From: Opitutales bacterium
GTDB lineage: Bacteria > Verrucomicrobiota > Verrucomicrobiia > Opitutales > Seribacteraceae
NCBI GenBank assembly: GCA_029254745.1
Contig: JAQWWZ010000033.1
Coordinates: 1 to 64,000 of the forward strand
Direction of reading: 5' to 3'
DNA: 64,000 nt
The notes beneath the pieces were generated by a model, which had not been told where the DNA came from, did not search any database, and saw nothing but the letters and a program-made list of their open reading frames with translations. A program made the translations under genes and the position numbers. The stretch's first letter is position 1, and every line of letters starts with the position of its first letter. Shown here in pieces: positions 57,805 through 64,000 of this stretch.

Positions 57805-58587
57805 TTATCTTTTAAGTTGATTGACACGGGCAAGCATATCGTCCGATGTCTGTATCGACTTAGAATTAATCTCGTAAGCTCGCTGAGCAATAATCATATT
57901 CACCATCTCCTCAACAACATTAACATTAGACATTTCTAGGTAACCTTGCTGAAGGACACCGAAGCCGTTCTCTCCAGGAGCACCGATTTCAGGAGCACCG
58001 CTGGCTTCCGTCTCAGTGAATAAGTTACCTCCCTGTGCTTTCATACCTGCAGGATTTGGAAAGCGAACAAGTTCAAGTTGGCCAATGATTTGGCTACCAT
58101 CCGCAGTTTCCACTGAAACCTCACCTGTTGGCGAAACAAAAACATTGGTTACCTCGGGGTCAATTTGAAGACCAGCAGCTAGAGGTAGAGCGTCAGCAGT
58201 TGTAATTTGACCATCTGGTCCGATTTTAAAAGCACCATCCCGTGTGTAAGCTTCCGTGCCATCTGGTTTTTCAACTTGGAAAAAACCTACTCCGTCGATG
58301 GCTACATCCATTTTTTCGCTAGTCTGTGTAAGCTGACCTTGGGTGAAAATTTTAGCAGTGGAAACAACTTTGGTTCCGTTACCCATTTCTACACCTGTTG
58401 GGATCACATTTCCTGCACCAGTCTGCCCTCCGGCTTGGCGAGGATTTTGGTAAAGAAGATCTTGAAACTCAATTTTGTTCTTTTTGTACCCCGTGGTGTT
58501 AACATTCGCAATGTTGTTTGATATAACATTGAGATTGAGTTGTTGGGCCTGCATGCCTGTTGCTCCAGAATAAAGTGATAAGTTCAT
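57805..58587 (-). CDS. flgG: Flagellar distal rod protein FlgG
   Basis: A 260-aa rod protein with the conserved N-terminal motif (SGATGMQAQQLNLNVISNNI followed by ANVNTTGYKKNKIEF) and C-terminal NVNVVEEMVNMIIAQRAYEI. The central GFFQVEKPDGTEAYTRDGAF block is typical of FlgG and distinguishes it from the shorter proximal rod proteins. Confidence 0.95.
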   Translation of the reverse strand: MNLSLYSGATGMQAQQLNLNVISNNIANVNTTGYKKNKIEFQDLLYQNPRQAGGQTGAGNVIPTGVEMGNGTKVVSTAKIFTQGQLTQTSEKMDVAIDGVGFFQVEKPDGTEAYTRDGAFKIGPDGQITTADALPLAAGLQIDPEVTNVFVSPTGEVSVETADGSQIIGQLELVRFPNPAGMKAQGGNLFTETEASGAPEIGAPGENGFGVLQQGYLEMSNVNVVEEMVNMIIAQRAYEINSKSIQTSDDMLARVNQLKR

Positions 58588-58597
58588 AATTTAAATG

Positions 58598-59359
58598 TTA
58601 TTGGGTTTGCCCTAAAGTTCCGATGGCTTTACCGATGTTTTGATCAAAGGTCTGGATCATTTTTTGATTGGCTTCGTGAGCCCGAGAAACTTCAATGAGA
58701 CCAATCATCTCCTCAATTGGAGATACATTGCTACTTTCGAGGTAACCTTGCATGATAGTGAATTGCTCCGGTTCTGCTGGCTCTGGGGTAACCCCTTCTT
58801 CCTTGGCTACAAAGCCACCACCGACTTTTTGTAAATCAATAAGTGGATCTTCGAAAACGAAGACCCCAACTTGGCCAATATTCTGACCATTTTGATAAAT
58901 AAGGCCTTCTTTATCAATACTTAAGTCACCACCACCTGGAACAGTCTGAATAGACGAACCTCCAACATCTGAGAACTCATGCCCCATGCTATTAACCATA
59001 TTACCGTTGGCATTGACATAAAATTGACCATCGCGTGTATACACTGGATCCCCATTGCCATTCATTAGGGCAAAAAAGCCGTCGCCGCGTAGGGCCATGT
59101 CCATCGGGTTATTTGTTTCCCGCATTTCACCCTCATTAAAATCAACCTGGTTCTTCATCACCGGGAAGGAACCGGGCATTTCGTTACGAAGCCTGTCGTG
59201 AGTACTTCTTGCGATTTCCCCACCTTCAACAGCTTCGAAACTTACTGCTACTTTTTTAAAACCAGACACATGGCTAGCAGCAATGTTGTTGGCAATTACA
59301 TTTTGGTACTGCTCAAGCCCTCGTAATGCTGATGCGTTTTCGTATAATGACAAGTTCAC
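58598..59359 (-). CDS. flgF: Flagellar proximal rod protein FlgF
   Basis: A 253-aa FlgF/FlgG-family rod protein (NASALRGLEQYQNVIANNIA, ASHVSGFKKVAVSF, GDPVYTRDGQFYVNANGNMV, SSNVSPIEEMIGLIEVSRAH). It is paired with flgG, so FlgF is the natural call. The start codon is GTG at 59359 with no visible Shine-Dalgarno; the sigma-54-like promoter upstream predicts transcription starting one base before it. First gene of the flgF-csrA run. Confidence 0.9.
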   Translation of the reverse strand: MNLSLYENASALRGLEQYQNVIANNIAASHVSGFKKVAVSFEAVEGGEIARSTHDRLRNEMPGSFPVMKNQVDFNEGEMRETNNPMDMALRGDGFFALMNGNGDPVYTRDGQFYVNANGNMVNSMGHEFSDVGGSSIQTVPGGGDLSIDKEGLIYQNGQNIGQVGVFVFEDPLIDLQKVGGGFVAKEEGVTPEPAEPEQFTIMQGYLESSNVSPIEEMIGLIEVSRAHEANQKMIQTFDQNIGKAIGTLGQTQ

Positions 59360-59370
59360 ACAACATGATA

Positions 59371-59386
59371 AGCAAAATGCATGCCA
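59371..59386 (-). promoter_or_regulatory. Sigma-54-type (-24/-12) promoter upstream of flgF
   Basis: The minus strand reads TGGCATGCATTTTGCT, matching the RpoN consensus TGGCAYR-N4-TTGCW, with GG and GC exactly 12 nt apart. RpoN controls rod and hook genes in many bacteria. The predicted start is near 59360, immediately before the flgF GTG, implying a leaderless or very short leader. Confidence 0.6.
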
Positions 59387-59424
59387 TTCTTTTATTGTTT
59401 AGACAAAGAAAAAGGCGGCACTTT

Positions 59425-59458
59425 GAACAAGCCTCAAGGATTAACCAGGAGGTTGTTC
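59425..59458 (-). terminator. Candidate terminator hairpin after the motB-distal small gene
   Basis: GAACAA-g-CCTC (59425-59435) pairs with GAGG-TTGTTC (59449-59458), ten base pairs with one bulged base and a 13-nt loop, directly after the stop at 59460. On the minus strand a T-rich tract (CCTTTTTCTTTG) begins about 9 nt after the stem, further than in a classical terminator. Confidence 0.4.
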
Positions 59459-59459
59459 A

Positions 59460-59732
59460 TTAATATTTGCAGCCTATTGTTAGAAGACGACCGTCCTCTA
59501 AGTGAATTACAATCTTTTGGGGAATATTATCTTCAGTAACAACCTCAACTTTTGGACAATTGGCCTGGTCGTAAATTACTTCGGTCTTTAGGTTAGCGGA
59601 GGAATTGTCACCATCTTGATTTTTCAAACTTTCCTTCTCCGAGGACTTCTGTTCAAGAAATGGCCTGAAGGAGGGTTTAATACCCTCTTTTGAATCTGAT
59701 TTAACTCCTCGTCCTGAAAGATAACCTTGCAT
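59460..59732 (-). CDS. Unknown 90-aa protein in the flagellar operon
   Basis: A hydrophilic 90-aa protein, no signal peptide or membrane segment. The first 55 residues are low-complexity, charged and probably disordered; the last 35 (KVEVVTEDNIPQKIVIHLED, GRLLTIGCKY) look like a small beta hairpin unit. I recognise no family. It follows motB by 32 nt and ends just before a hairpin. Confidence 0.6.
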   Translation of the reverse strand: MQGYLSGRGVKSDSKEGIKPSFRPFLEQKSSEKESLKNQDGDNSSANLKTEVIYDQANCPKVEVVTEDNIPQKIVIHLEDGRLLTIGCKY

Positions 59733-59764
59733 ACAAATTATAATAGCAGTTCCCGTACCGAAAA

Positions 59765-60574
59765 TTATTTAAATTGGGCAAGGTCTTCCTTGCTCATATC
59801 TAAAACCAGGCTCAATTCAACCCTTCGGTTTTTGTCATGCTGGTTAGGATATCGGGTGTCATTTGGTTTCGTGTGTCCATGACCAGTAATTCTTTCAAGT
59901 TTCTCTTTTAAATCCCCGGCGGAATAATAATCTAATGCATCCACTACTTCTTTGGCTTGTAATAAGGACATTTCCCATGCACCTCCTCCATTTCCGCTCC
60001 TGCCTGACTCAAGGTGATTAGTGTGAGAATCAACTCGATATACAAGAACATGCTGGGACAGAAGCCATGACATTCTTAAGATAACCTTTTTACCGTGCGG
60101 AGTGAGGCTTGCCGAAGAGTTTTCAAAAAGAGGTTTATCATCCCCATGAAAAAGTACGACCTTCAGACCTTCTGAAGTTGCTTCTATTTGTATAACCGAG
60201 TCATCAATCTCATGAAGTTTAAGCCGCGTATACCAGTCTTGTGCGATACGATGTAAAACATCGATATCTATCGATGTAGTATCGTTTGTATTTCTCATGG
60301 TGGTATCAGAGCGACCAACGATTTGATCTACCATACTACCAGGTCTGGCGTCTTTTTGCTCAATTGGAGTCGATTTCGGAACACCAGCTTTGTAGGGATC
60401 ACGAAAGAAACGAGTGGTCGCAATAATTACTTCTTCATCTTGAGATAGAATCCAAAGAACAAGAAATAAAGACATCATGCCAGTAACAAAGTCGGCATAG
60501 GCAACTTTCCACGCGCCACCGTAGGCTGTAAATCTTTTTTTAGATAAAACCTTACTCTTGGGGATAAGGGGCAT
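59765..60574 (-). CDS. motB: Flagellar stator protein MotB
   Basis: A 269-aa protein with a single membrane helix carrying the proton-accepting Asp28 (WKVAYADFVTGMMSLFLVLW) and a C-terminal OmpA-like peptidoglycan-binding domain (VYRVDSHTNHLESGRSGNGG, ITGHGHTKPNDTRYPNQHDK, NRRVELSLV). With MotA it forms the torque-generating stator. No sodium/proton preference can be read safely from sequence alone. Confidence 0.93.
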   Translation of the reverse strand: MPLIPKSKVLSKKRFTAYGGAWKVAYADFVTGMMSLFLVLWILSQDEEVIIATTRFFRDPYKAGVPKSTPIEQKDARPGSMVDQIVGRSDTTMRNTNDTTSIDIDVLHRIAQDWYTRLKLHEIDDSVIQIEATSEGLKVVLFHGDDKPLFENSSASLTPHGKKVILRMSWLLSQHVLVYRVDSHTNHLESGRSGNGGGAWEMSLLQAKEVVDALDYYSAGDLKEKLERITGHGHTKPNDTRYPNQHDKNRRVELSLVLDMSKEDLAQFK

Positions 60575-60601
60575 AATTAAGGATTAAGGGTTGGTAAAGA
60601 A

Positions 60602-61462
60602 TTAGGCTCCTTTGGCCGCATCTTTACATTTCTCTTCAAGTTCGTCGGCGGTAGGTTGAATTTGCTTATCCAATGAACGACGCCCAATTTCCACAGCCAT
60701 AATCGGTGATAAACCAGTTGCAAATCCAGAAACAGTTCTTTCAACAATCCTGTAATATAAAAATTCCTGAGTTTGGTTAAGAGAAACAAGGCGTCCCAAG
60801 GGAATACCTATGCCGTAAGCAAGGAAAATGCCTAGGAAAGTACCACTTAAAGCCGCCGCCACCTTGTAACCTACTGATTCTGGGTCTTCTAAATTAGACA
60901 TCGTGTTGATGATGCCAAGAACCGCCGCCACAATACCAACTCCAGGCAAAGCATCAGAGATCATCTCAATTGCCTTTACCGAGCGGGTTGCCTCCGCTTC
61001 CCTACTCTGCAATTCAGCATTTAAGATTCCACCAATCTCACCAGGTTTGCATCTTCCATCGACTATCGGTCTGAGGGAATTGCATAAAAATTCAACTAGA
61101 CCAACATCATTTAAGAAGGATGGGTACTTAGTAAAAATAGAACTGTTTTGAGGGTCACTGACATGTTCGTCTAGCGCGGGTGTACCCTTACGGCGACCAA
61201 GCATGAAAAGTTCATAGAGTAGAACGAGGAGGTCTATAAACTTGCCTTGGTTAGCGATACCACCCTTGAAAGCCTTTAAAATATCAGACTTTAGACTCAT
61301 GAGTACACTCTTCGGACTGGAGACGATGAGGATACCAAGTCCAATCCCACAAATAATCATAATTTCTCCAGGGTGGATTAGAGAAATCGGATTTCCTCCA
61401 GCAGTTACGAATCCTCCAATACAGGAGACGAAAACGATGACCATACCAATAGCTAGTAACAT
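60602..61462 (-). CDS. motA: Flagellar stator protein MotA
   Basis: A 286-aa protein with four predicted helices: two near the N-terminus (GMVIVFVSCIGGFV, GEIMIICGIGLGILIV) and two after a large cytoplasmic loop (DALPGVGIVAAVLGIINTMS; AALSGTFLGIFLAYGIGIPL). It forms the ion channel with MotB and contacts FliG. 27 nt separate it from motB. Confidence 0.94.
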   Translation of the reverse strand: MLLAIGMVIVFVSCIGGFVTAGGNPISLIHPGEIMIICGIGLGILIVSSPKSVLMSLKSDILKAFKGGIANQGKFIDLLVLLYELFMLGRRKGTPALDEHVSDPQNSSIFTKYPSFLNDVGLVEFLCNSLRPIVDGRCKPGEIGGILNAELQSREAEATRSVKAIEMISDALPGVGIVAAVLGIINTMSNLEDPESVGYKVAAALSGTFLGIFLAYGIGIPLGRLVSLNQTQEFLYYRIVERTVSGFATGLSPIMAVEIGRRSLDKQIQPTADELEEKCKDAAKGA

Positions 61463-61471
61463 ATTAAGTAA

Positions 61472-62278
61472 TTATTTAGAGTCTAATGTTTGAAAGTTTG
61501 ATCGGAGACATAAAAGCGAATGTGATAGGATTTGACTGATTCGACCTTCGGTCAAGCTAAAGATTTGCGCAATTTCTGACAACTTTAATTCTTCATAGTA
61601 ATAAAGCATCAGAATTTTTTTGCTTTGATCCGGTAACTCTTTGATGAGGTCGCGTAAAATTTTTACTTTTTCTGACTTTTCCACTCGATCGGGAGCAGAT
61701 ACATCTGTGGGGTCTGAGAGTGTTTCAGATAAAGGTAAACAATCATCACTGCCTCCTTGTGAATCGGAAGATCCACCGTCGATGGGAATAAATGTTACGG
61801 GTTGTGTCTGCTTGAGCAACTTCTCGTACTCAGATTGTGATAATCCCAATTCCTTTTTAATTTCTGATATCGAGGGTGTTCGGTTGTGCATTGATTCAAA
61901 AGCGGAAATAGTAGCCTGCAAAGATCTAGCTTTGGCTCTATTTGACCGTGGCAGGGAATCAATGCGCCTCAATTCATCCAGCAAGGAACCTTTAATTCGC
62001 AAAGTTGCGTAATTCCCAAAGGATTTTCCTTTTGTGGAGTCAAATTTATTAACCGCAACCACAAGCGCCCTCGCTCCAATACCGTACATATCTTCCGAAT
62101 CGTAACTTTCAGGAAAGTGGTGCCTTAATCTTGAAACGATAGATTTTACAAGGGGCAGGTAGTTTTCAATCCATTCACTACGGGTCTTATCGTCCTTCAT
62201 GGCCTGCCTGTATTTTTCGGCAGCCTTCTCCATTCCTTTTAAAGAATAACCATAATCTGCTTGAGCTGGCATGGTCAT
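61472..62278 (-). CDS. fliA: Flagellar sigma factor FliA (sigma-28)
   Basis: A 268-aa sigma-70-family factor of the FliA/WhiG type: region 2 (ENYLPLVKSIVSRLRHHFPE, DMYGIGARALVVAVNKFD, FGNYATLRIKGSLLDELRRI), region 3 and region 4 (LPDQSKKILMLYYYEELKLS, EIAQIFSLTEGRISQILSHS). It directs late flagellar genes. AGGAG lies about 6 nt before the ATG. No anti-sigma FlgM was identified in the window. Confidence 0.93.
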   Translation of the reverse strand: MTMPAQADYGYSLKGMEKAAEKYRQAMKDDKTRSEWIENYLPLVKSIVSRLRHHFPESYDSEDMYGIGARALVVAVNKFDSTKGKSFGNYATLRIKGSLLDELRRIDSLPRSNRAKARSLQATISAFESMHNRTPSISEIKKELGLSQSEYEKLLKQTQPVTFIPIDGGSSDSQGGSDDCLPLSETLSDPTDVSAPDRVEKSEKVKILRDLIKELPDQSKKILMLYYYEELKLSEIAQIFSLTEGRISQILSHSLLCLRSNFQTLDSK

Positions 62279-62318
62279 TTAGCTCCTAGATTGTAGGTTG
62301 AAGTGCGTAGAATAGCGA

Positions 62319-62660
62319 TCATGACTGTAAACCTGAGTTAGCTAACCCTTTTTTGGTAGGATTTTTAAGCCTTGGACTGTTCTTTTTGGCAAGGATAGCA
62401 GGCTTTTTCTCTTGTCGAGCATGGTCAGTTGCCTGAGCGGAAATGGAGTCCTGAGCTTTAGCAGTTGGGGCTTTCAAGATCCCATTTAAAGCAAAGCCAA
62501 GAAGAAATCTACCAAATATTGAGAAAATCAAGCACCCTCCCGTTCCGTATACAAGGGCTGTAATGGTGTCCTTTTGAAGAAAAGAGGAAAACAGGAAAAA
62601 GATGACAAAGCCAGTAAAACCAGATAGGCAAAAGAAGAATTTAGCGTCGTCTTTAATCAT
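62319..62660 (-). CDS. Small two-helix membrane protein between flhF and fliA
   Basis: A 113-aa protein with two or three hydrophobic segments (about 8-28, 32-52 and possibly 44-60) and a Lys/Ala-rich cytoplasmic tail. No family recognised. Its start lies 3 nt after the flhF stop. Similar small genes are often found in this spot in flagellar operons. Confidence 0.65.
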   Translation of the reverse strand: MIKDDAKFFFCLSGFTGFVIFFLFSSFLQKDTITALVYGTGGCLIFSIFGRFLLGFALNGILKAPTAKAQDSISAQATDHARQEKKPAILAKKNSPRLKNPTKKGLANSGLQS

Positions 62661-62663
62661 GTT

Positions 62664-63824
62664 TTAGAGGTGTTGGTAGGAGGAAAACCCTTTGGCATAA
62701 AGTTCCTCGGGAAAAGTACGGGAAATCATTTGGTTGAGTACACCGGTCGTAAAATCTCCGGTAACATTCTGACCGTTACAAATACATAGTGGAGTGAGGT
62801 TACTTCTAATAATTAAAGGCCAAAGCTTGGTTGAGTTTGCAATTTCATCAAAATGGGTAATCGCTAAGTGCGTAGCCCCAAGGTGATTGGCAGTGTTTAT
62901 ATTCTTAAACAAAACATCTTTGTCATAAGCACCATTAATCACAAGAACCCGGGTACTAACTTCTAGTTCGTCCAATGTAGACTTTGTTGCGGACCAATCT
63001 TCTAGGTTGGACAGGGAGAGCCCAGGGAAGTCTAGGTATAAAGGTGCACTATCCGAAGCGGCAGGGACAGACTCAGCCTGCCTGAATAATGTGACCCCGA
63101 CCACTTCACAGAAAATCCTCAGTGCATCATCTGGATTAGGTACTCCACTTTCCACCTTCAATACCATCGGACATGTTTTGTTCATGAACACTTCATGGGC
63201 AAGGAATTTGCATAGAGTGGTGGTTTTGCCTACACCTGGCGATCCGATGAGGGCTATTTTATTAGTGGTTTTTAATTCAGTTGATGAACTGTATCGATCC
63301 GACAAACCAACCGTAATGTGCTTAAGTGCGTCAGCAAGCGGAAGGTCTTTAAAATCATTCCAATTTGACCAAGATTGGATATCCCGAAGTAAAGTTTGAT
63401 CAAATCCTGTTTTTTGAAGAAGCGACAGGGTATCGTTTTCGATAAGAGCCCCAGGGACATGATTTACAGTCTCTTCAAGAGGCCCATTTTTAGGACCTGA
63501 ACCACGGACATCCTTTACATTACCCTTCGAGGAATCAATGGGTGTGGGGGATGCATTATCTTCAAGTAATGGATCAGGTAAAGTAGACTTAACTTCATCC
63601 TTTTGATCATCGACTGGGGGCTGGATTTCGGCAATTACTTCTAATTTAGGTGATGAAATAAAACGTTTTAAACCTTCGCCTCCGACTTGCCTGACTGAAA
63701 GAACCTTAGCGTTATCCCCAAGTTTTTCCCTGATGACCCGAACCGCTTCTTCTGCTGAGCGGACAGTGAGCTTATAACGCTTACCCGCATTCGGTTCGCT
63801 TTGTTTTTCTGTTACAACTTCCAT
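62664..63824 (-). CDS. flhF: FlhF-like SRP-type GTPase with degenerate G motifs
   Basis: A 386-aa protein with the FlhF N-terminal module (RYKLTVRSAEEAVRVIREKL, GDNAKVLSVRQVGGEGLKRF), a disordered linker (70-125) and an SRP-type G domain. The P-loop is good (GSPGVGKTT, 194-202). The G3 region is DFPGLS (265-270) instead of DTAGR, the G4 region is THFDE (323-327) instead of TKxDE, and the DxYR motif of G2 is not seen. FlhF recruits early flagellar parts to the pole; GTP hydrolysis may be impaired here. Located just after flhA, as is usual. Confidence 0.82.
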   Translation of the reverse strand: MEVVTEKQSEPNAGKRYKLTVRSAEEAVRVIREKLGDNAKVLSVRQVGGEGLKRFISSPKLEVIAEIQPPVDDQKDEVKSTLPDPLLEDNASPTPIDSSKGNVKDVRGSGPKNGPLEETVNHVPGALIENDTLSLLQKTGFDQTLLRDIQSWSNWNDFKDLPLADALKHITVGLSDRYSSSTELKTTNKIALIGSPGVGKTTTLCKFLAHEVFMNKTCPMVLKVESGVPNPDDALRIFCEVVGVTLFRQAESVPAASDSAPLYLDFPGLSLSNLEDWSATKSTLDELEVSTRVLVINGAYDKDVLFKNINTANHLGATHLAITHFDEIANSTKLWPLIIRSNLTPLCICNGQNVTGDFTTGVLNQMISRTFPEELYAKGFSSYQHL

Positions 63825-63834
63825 AGTAAATCAA

Positions 63835-64000
63835 TTAGGCAGCAACAGGGACATCTCCAGGTACTTGTTGCTTCTCCATAGCATTAACAATTTCCGCAGG
63901 CAGGCTTTGCCCTGTAAGCGTGATGGCACCGAACGGTTCAATTTGAGTCTCCGCCGGTAATTCTTGGTATGCCAACACAATAAGCTGAGGGTATGAGGGT
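63835..64000 (-). CDS. flhA: C-terminal end of flagellar export gate protein FlhA (partial)
   Basis: Only the last 54 codons are in the window. The sequence HPQLIVLAYQELPAETQIEP continues with FGAITL and resembles the FlhA C-terminus (a V-L-x-Y-x-E-L-P-x-x-x-x-V-x-x-x-G-x-I pattern), followed by a 30-residue tail. It precedes flhF by 10 nt, the usual flhA-flhF order. The rest lies beyond the right edge. Confidence 0.75.
   Translation of the reverse strand, partial: PSYPQLIVLAYQELPAETQIEPFGAITLTGQSLPAEIVNAMEKQQVPGDVPVAA

Overview
The window looks like chromosomal DNA from an aerobic, flagellated, AT-leaning Gram-negative bacterium, most likely of the Verrucomicrobiota/PVC group (perhaps a marine Opitutae-like lineage). 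This placement is inference. It rests on a complete alternative complex III operon followed by CcoN/CcoO-type genes, an unusually long signal peptidase I, a long FAD_oxidored-type protein, a DUF1015 protein and the overall gene style. No rRNA, tRNA, CRISPR array, transposase or phage gene was seen. Coding density is very high: no gap between genes exceeds about 200 bases, and the largest one holds a TPP riboswitch.

Layout. (1) 1-2180, minus: 5' part of a large FAD-dependent oxidoreductase that runs off the left edge. (2) 2.3-13.9 kb, plus: respiratory operon actABCDEF (alternative complex III), a 99-aa membrane protein, a CcoN-like oxidase subunit I, a CcoO-CcoP-like cytochrome c fusion and a membrane-anchored cytochrome c, closed by a perfect 11-bp hairpin. 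(3) 14.0-18.4 kb, plus: TolC-like, membrane-fusion, FtsX/MacB-type permease and ATPase genes forming one tripartite exporter. (4) 18.4-26.9 kb: DnaJ/TerB protein, HAD phosphatase-like protein, small M50-like protease, MsbA-type ABC exporter, malQ, lepB, lepA. (5) 27.0-29.2 kb, plus: dapA-dapB-ruvA. (6) 29.2-36.6 kb, minus: TPP riboswitch and thiC-thiS-tenI-thiE-thiG-thiH-thiF-thiD, a nearly complete thiamine operon. (7) 36.7-46.2 kb: dprA, a free-standing sigma region-4 protein, pseI, pseB, a Maf-type (DUF115) flagellin glycosyltransferase, a class-III aminotransferase, an unknown protein, an MGDG-synthase-like glycosyltransferase and a DUF1015 protein. (8) 46.2-64.0 kb, minus: flagellar block, in transcription order flhA(end)-flhF-orf-fliA-motA-motB-orf, then a candidate terminator and a sigma-54-type promoter, then flgF-flgG-flgA-flgH-flgI-flgJ-flgN-flgK-flgL-fliW-csrA.

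How they work together. The respiratory operon would move electrons from quinol through alternative complex III to cytochromes c. The adjacent oxidase-like subunit, however, has lost both low-spin heme ligands and one CuB ligand, so it is unlikely to be an ordinary oxygen reductase. The flagellar block encodes rod, L and P rings, hook-associated proteins, motor and the FliA/FliW/CsrA control circuit. The pse/maf genes next door suggest nonulosonic-acid glycosylation of the filament. The two hook-associated proteins are giants (1105 and 1327 aa) with inserted Trp/Tyr-rich repeats resembling chitin-binding CBM5/12 modules, which suggests a surface-adhesive hook-filament junction.

The strongest candidates for something undescribed are the ligand-depleted CcoN-like subunit next to alternative complex III and the repeat-bearing giant FlgK/FlgL pair.
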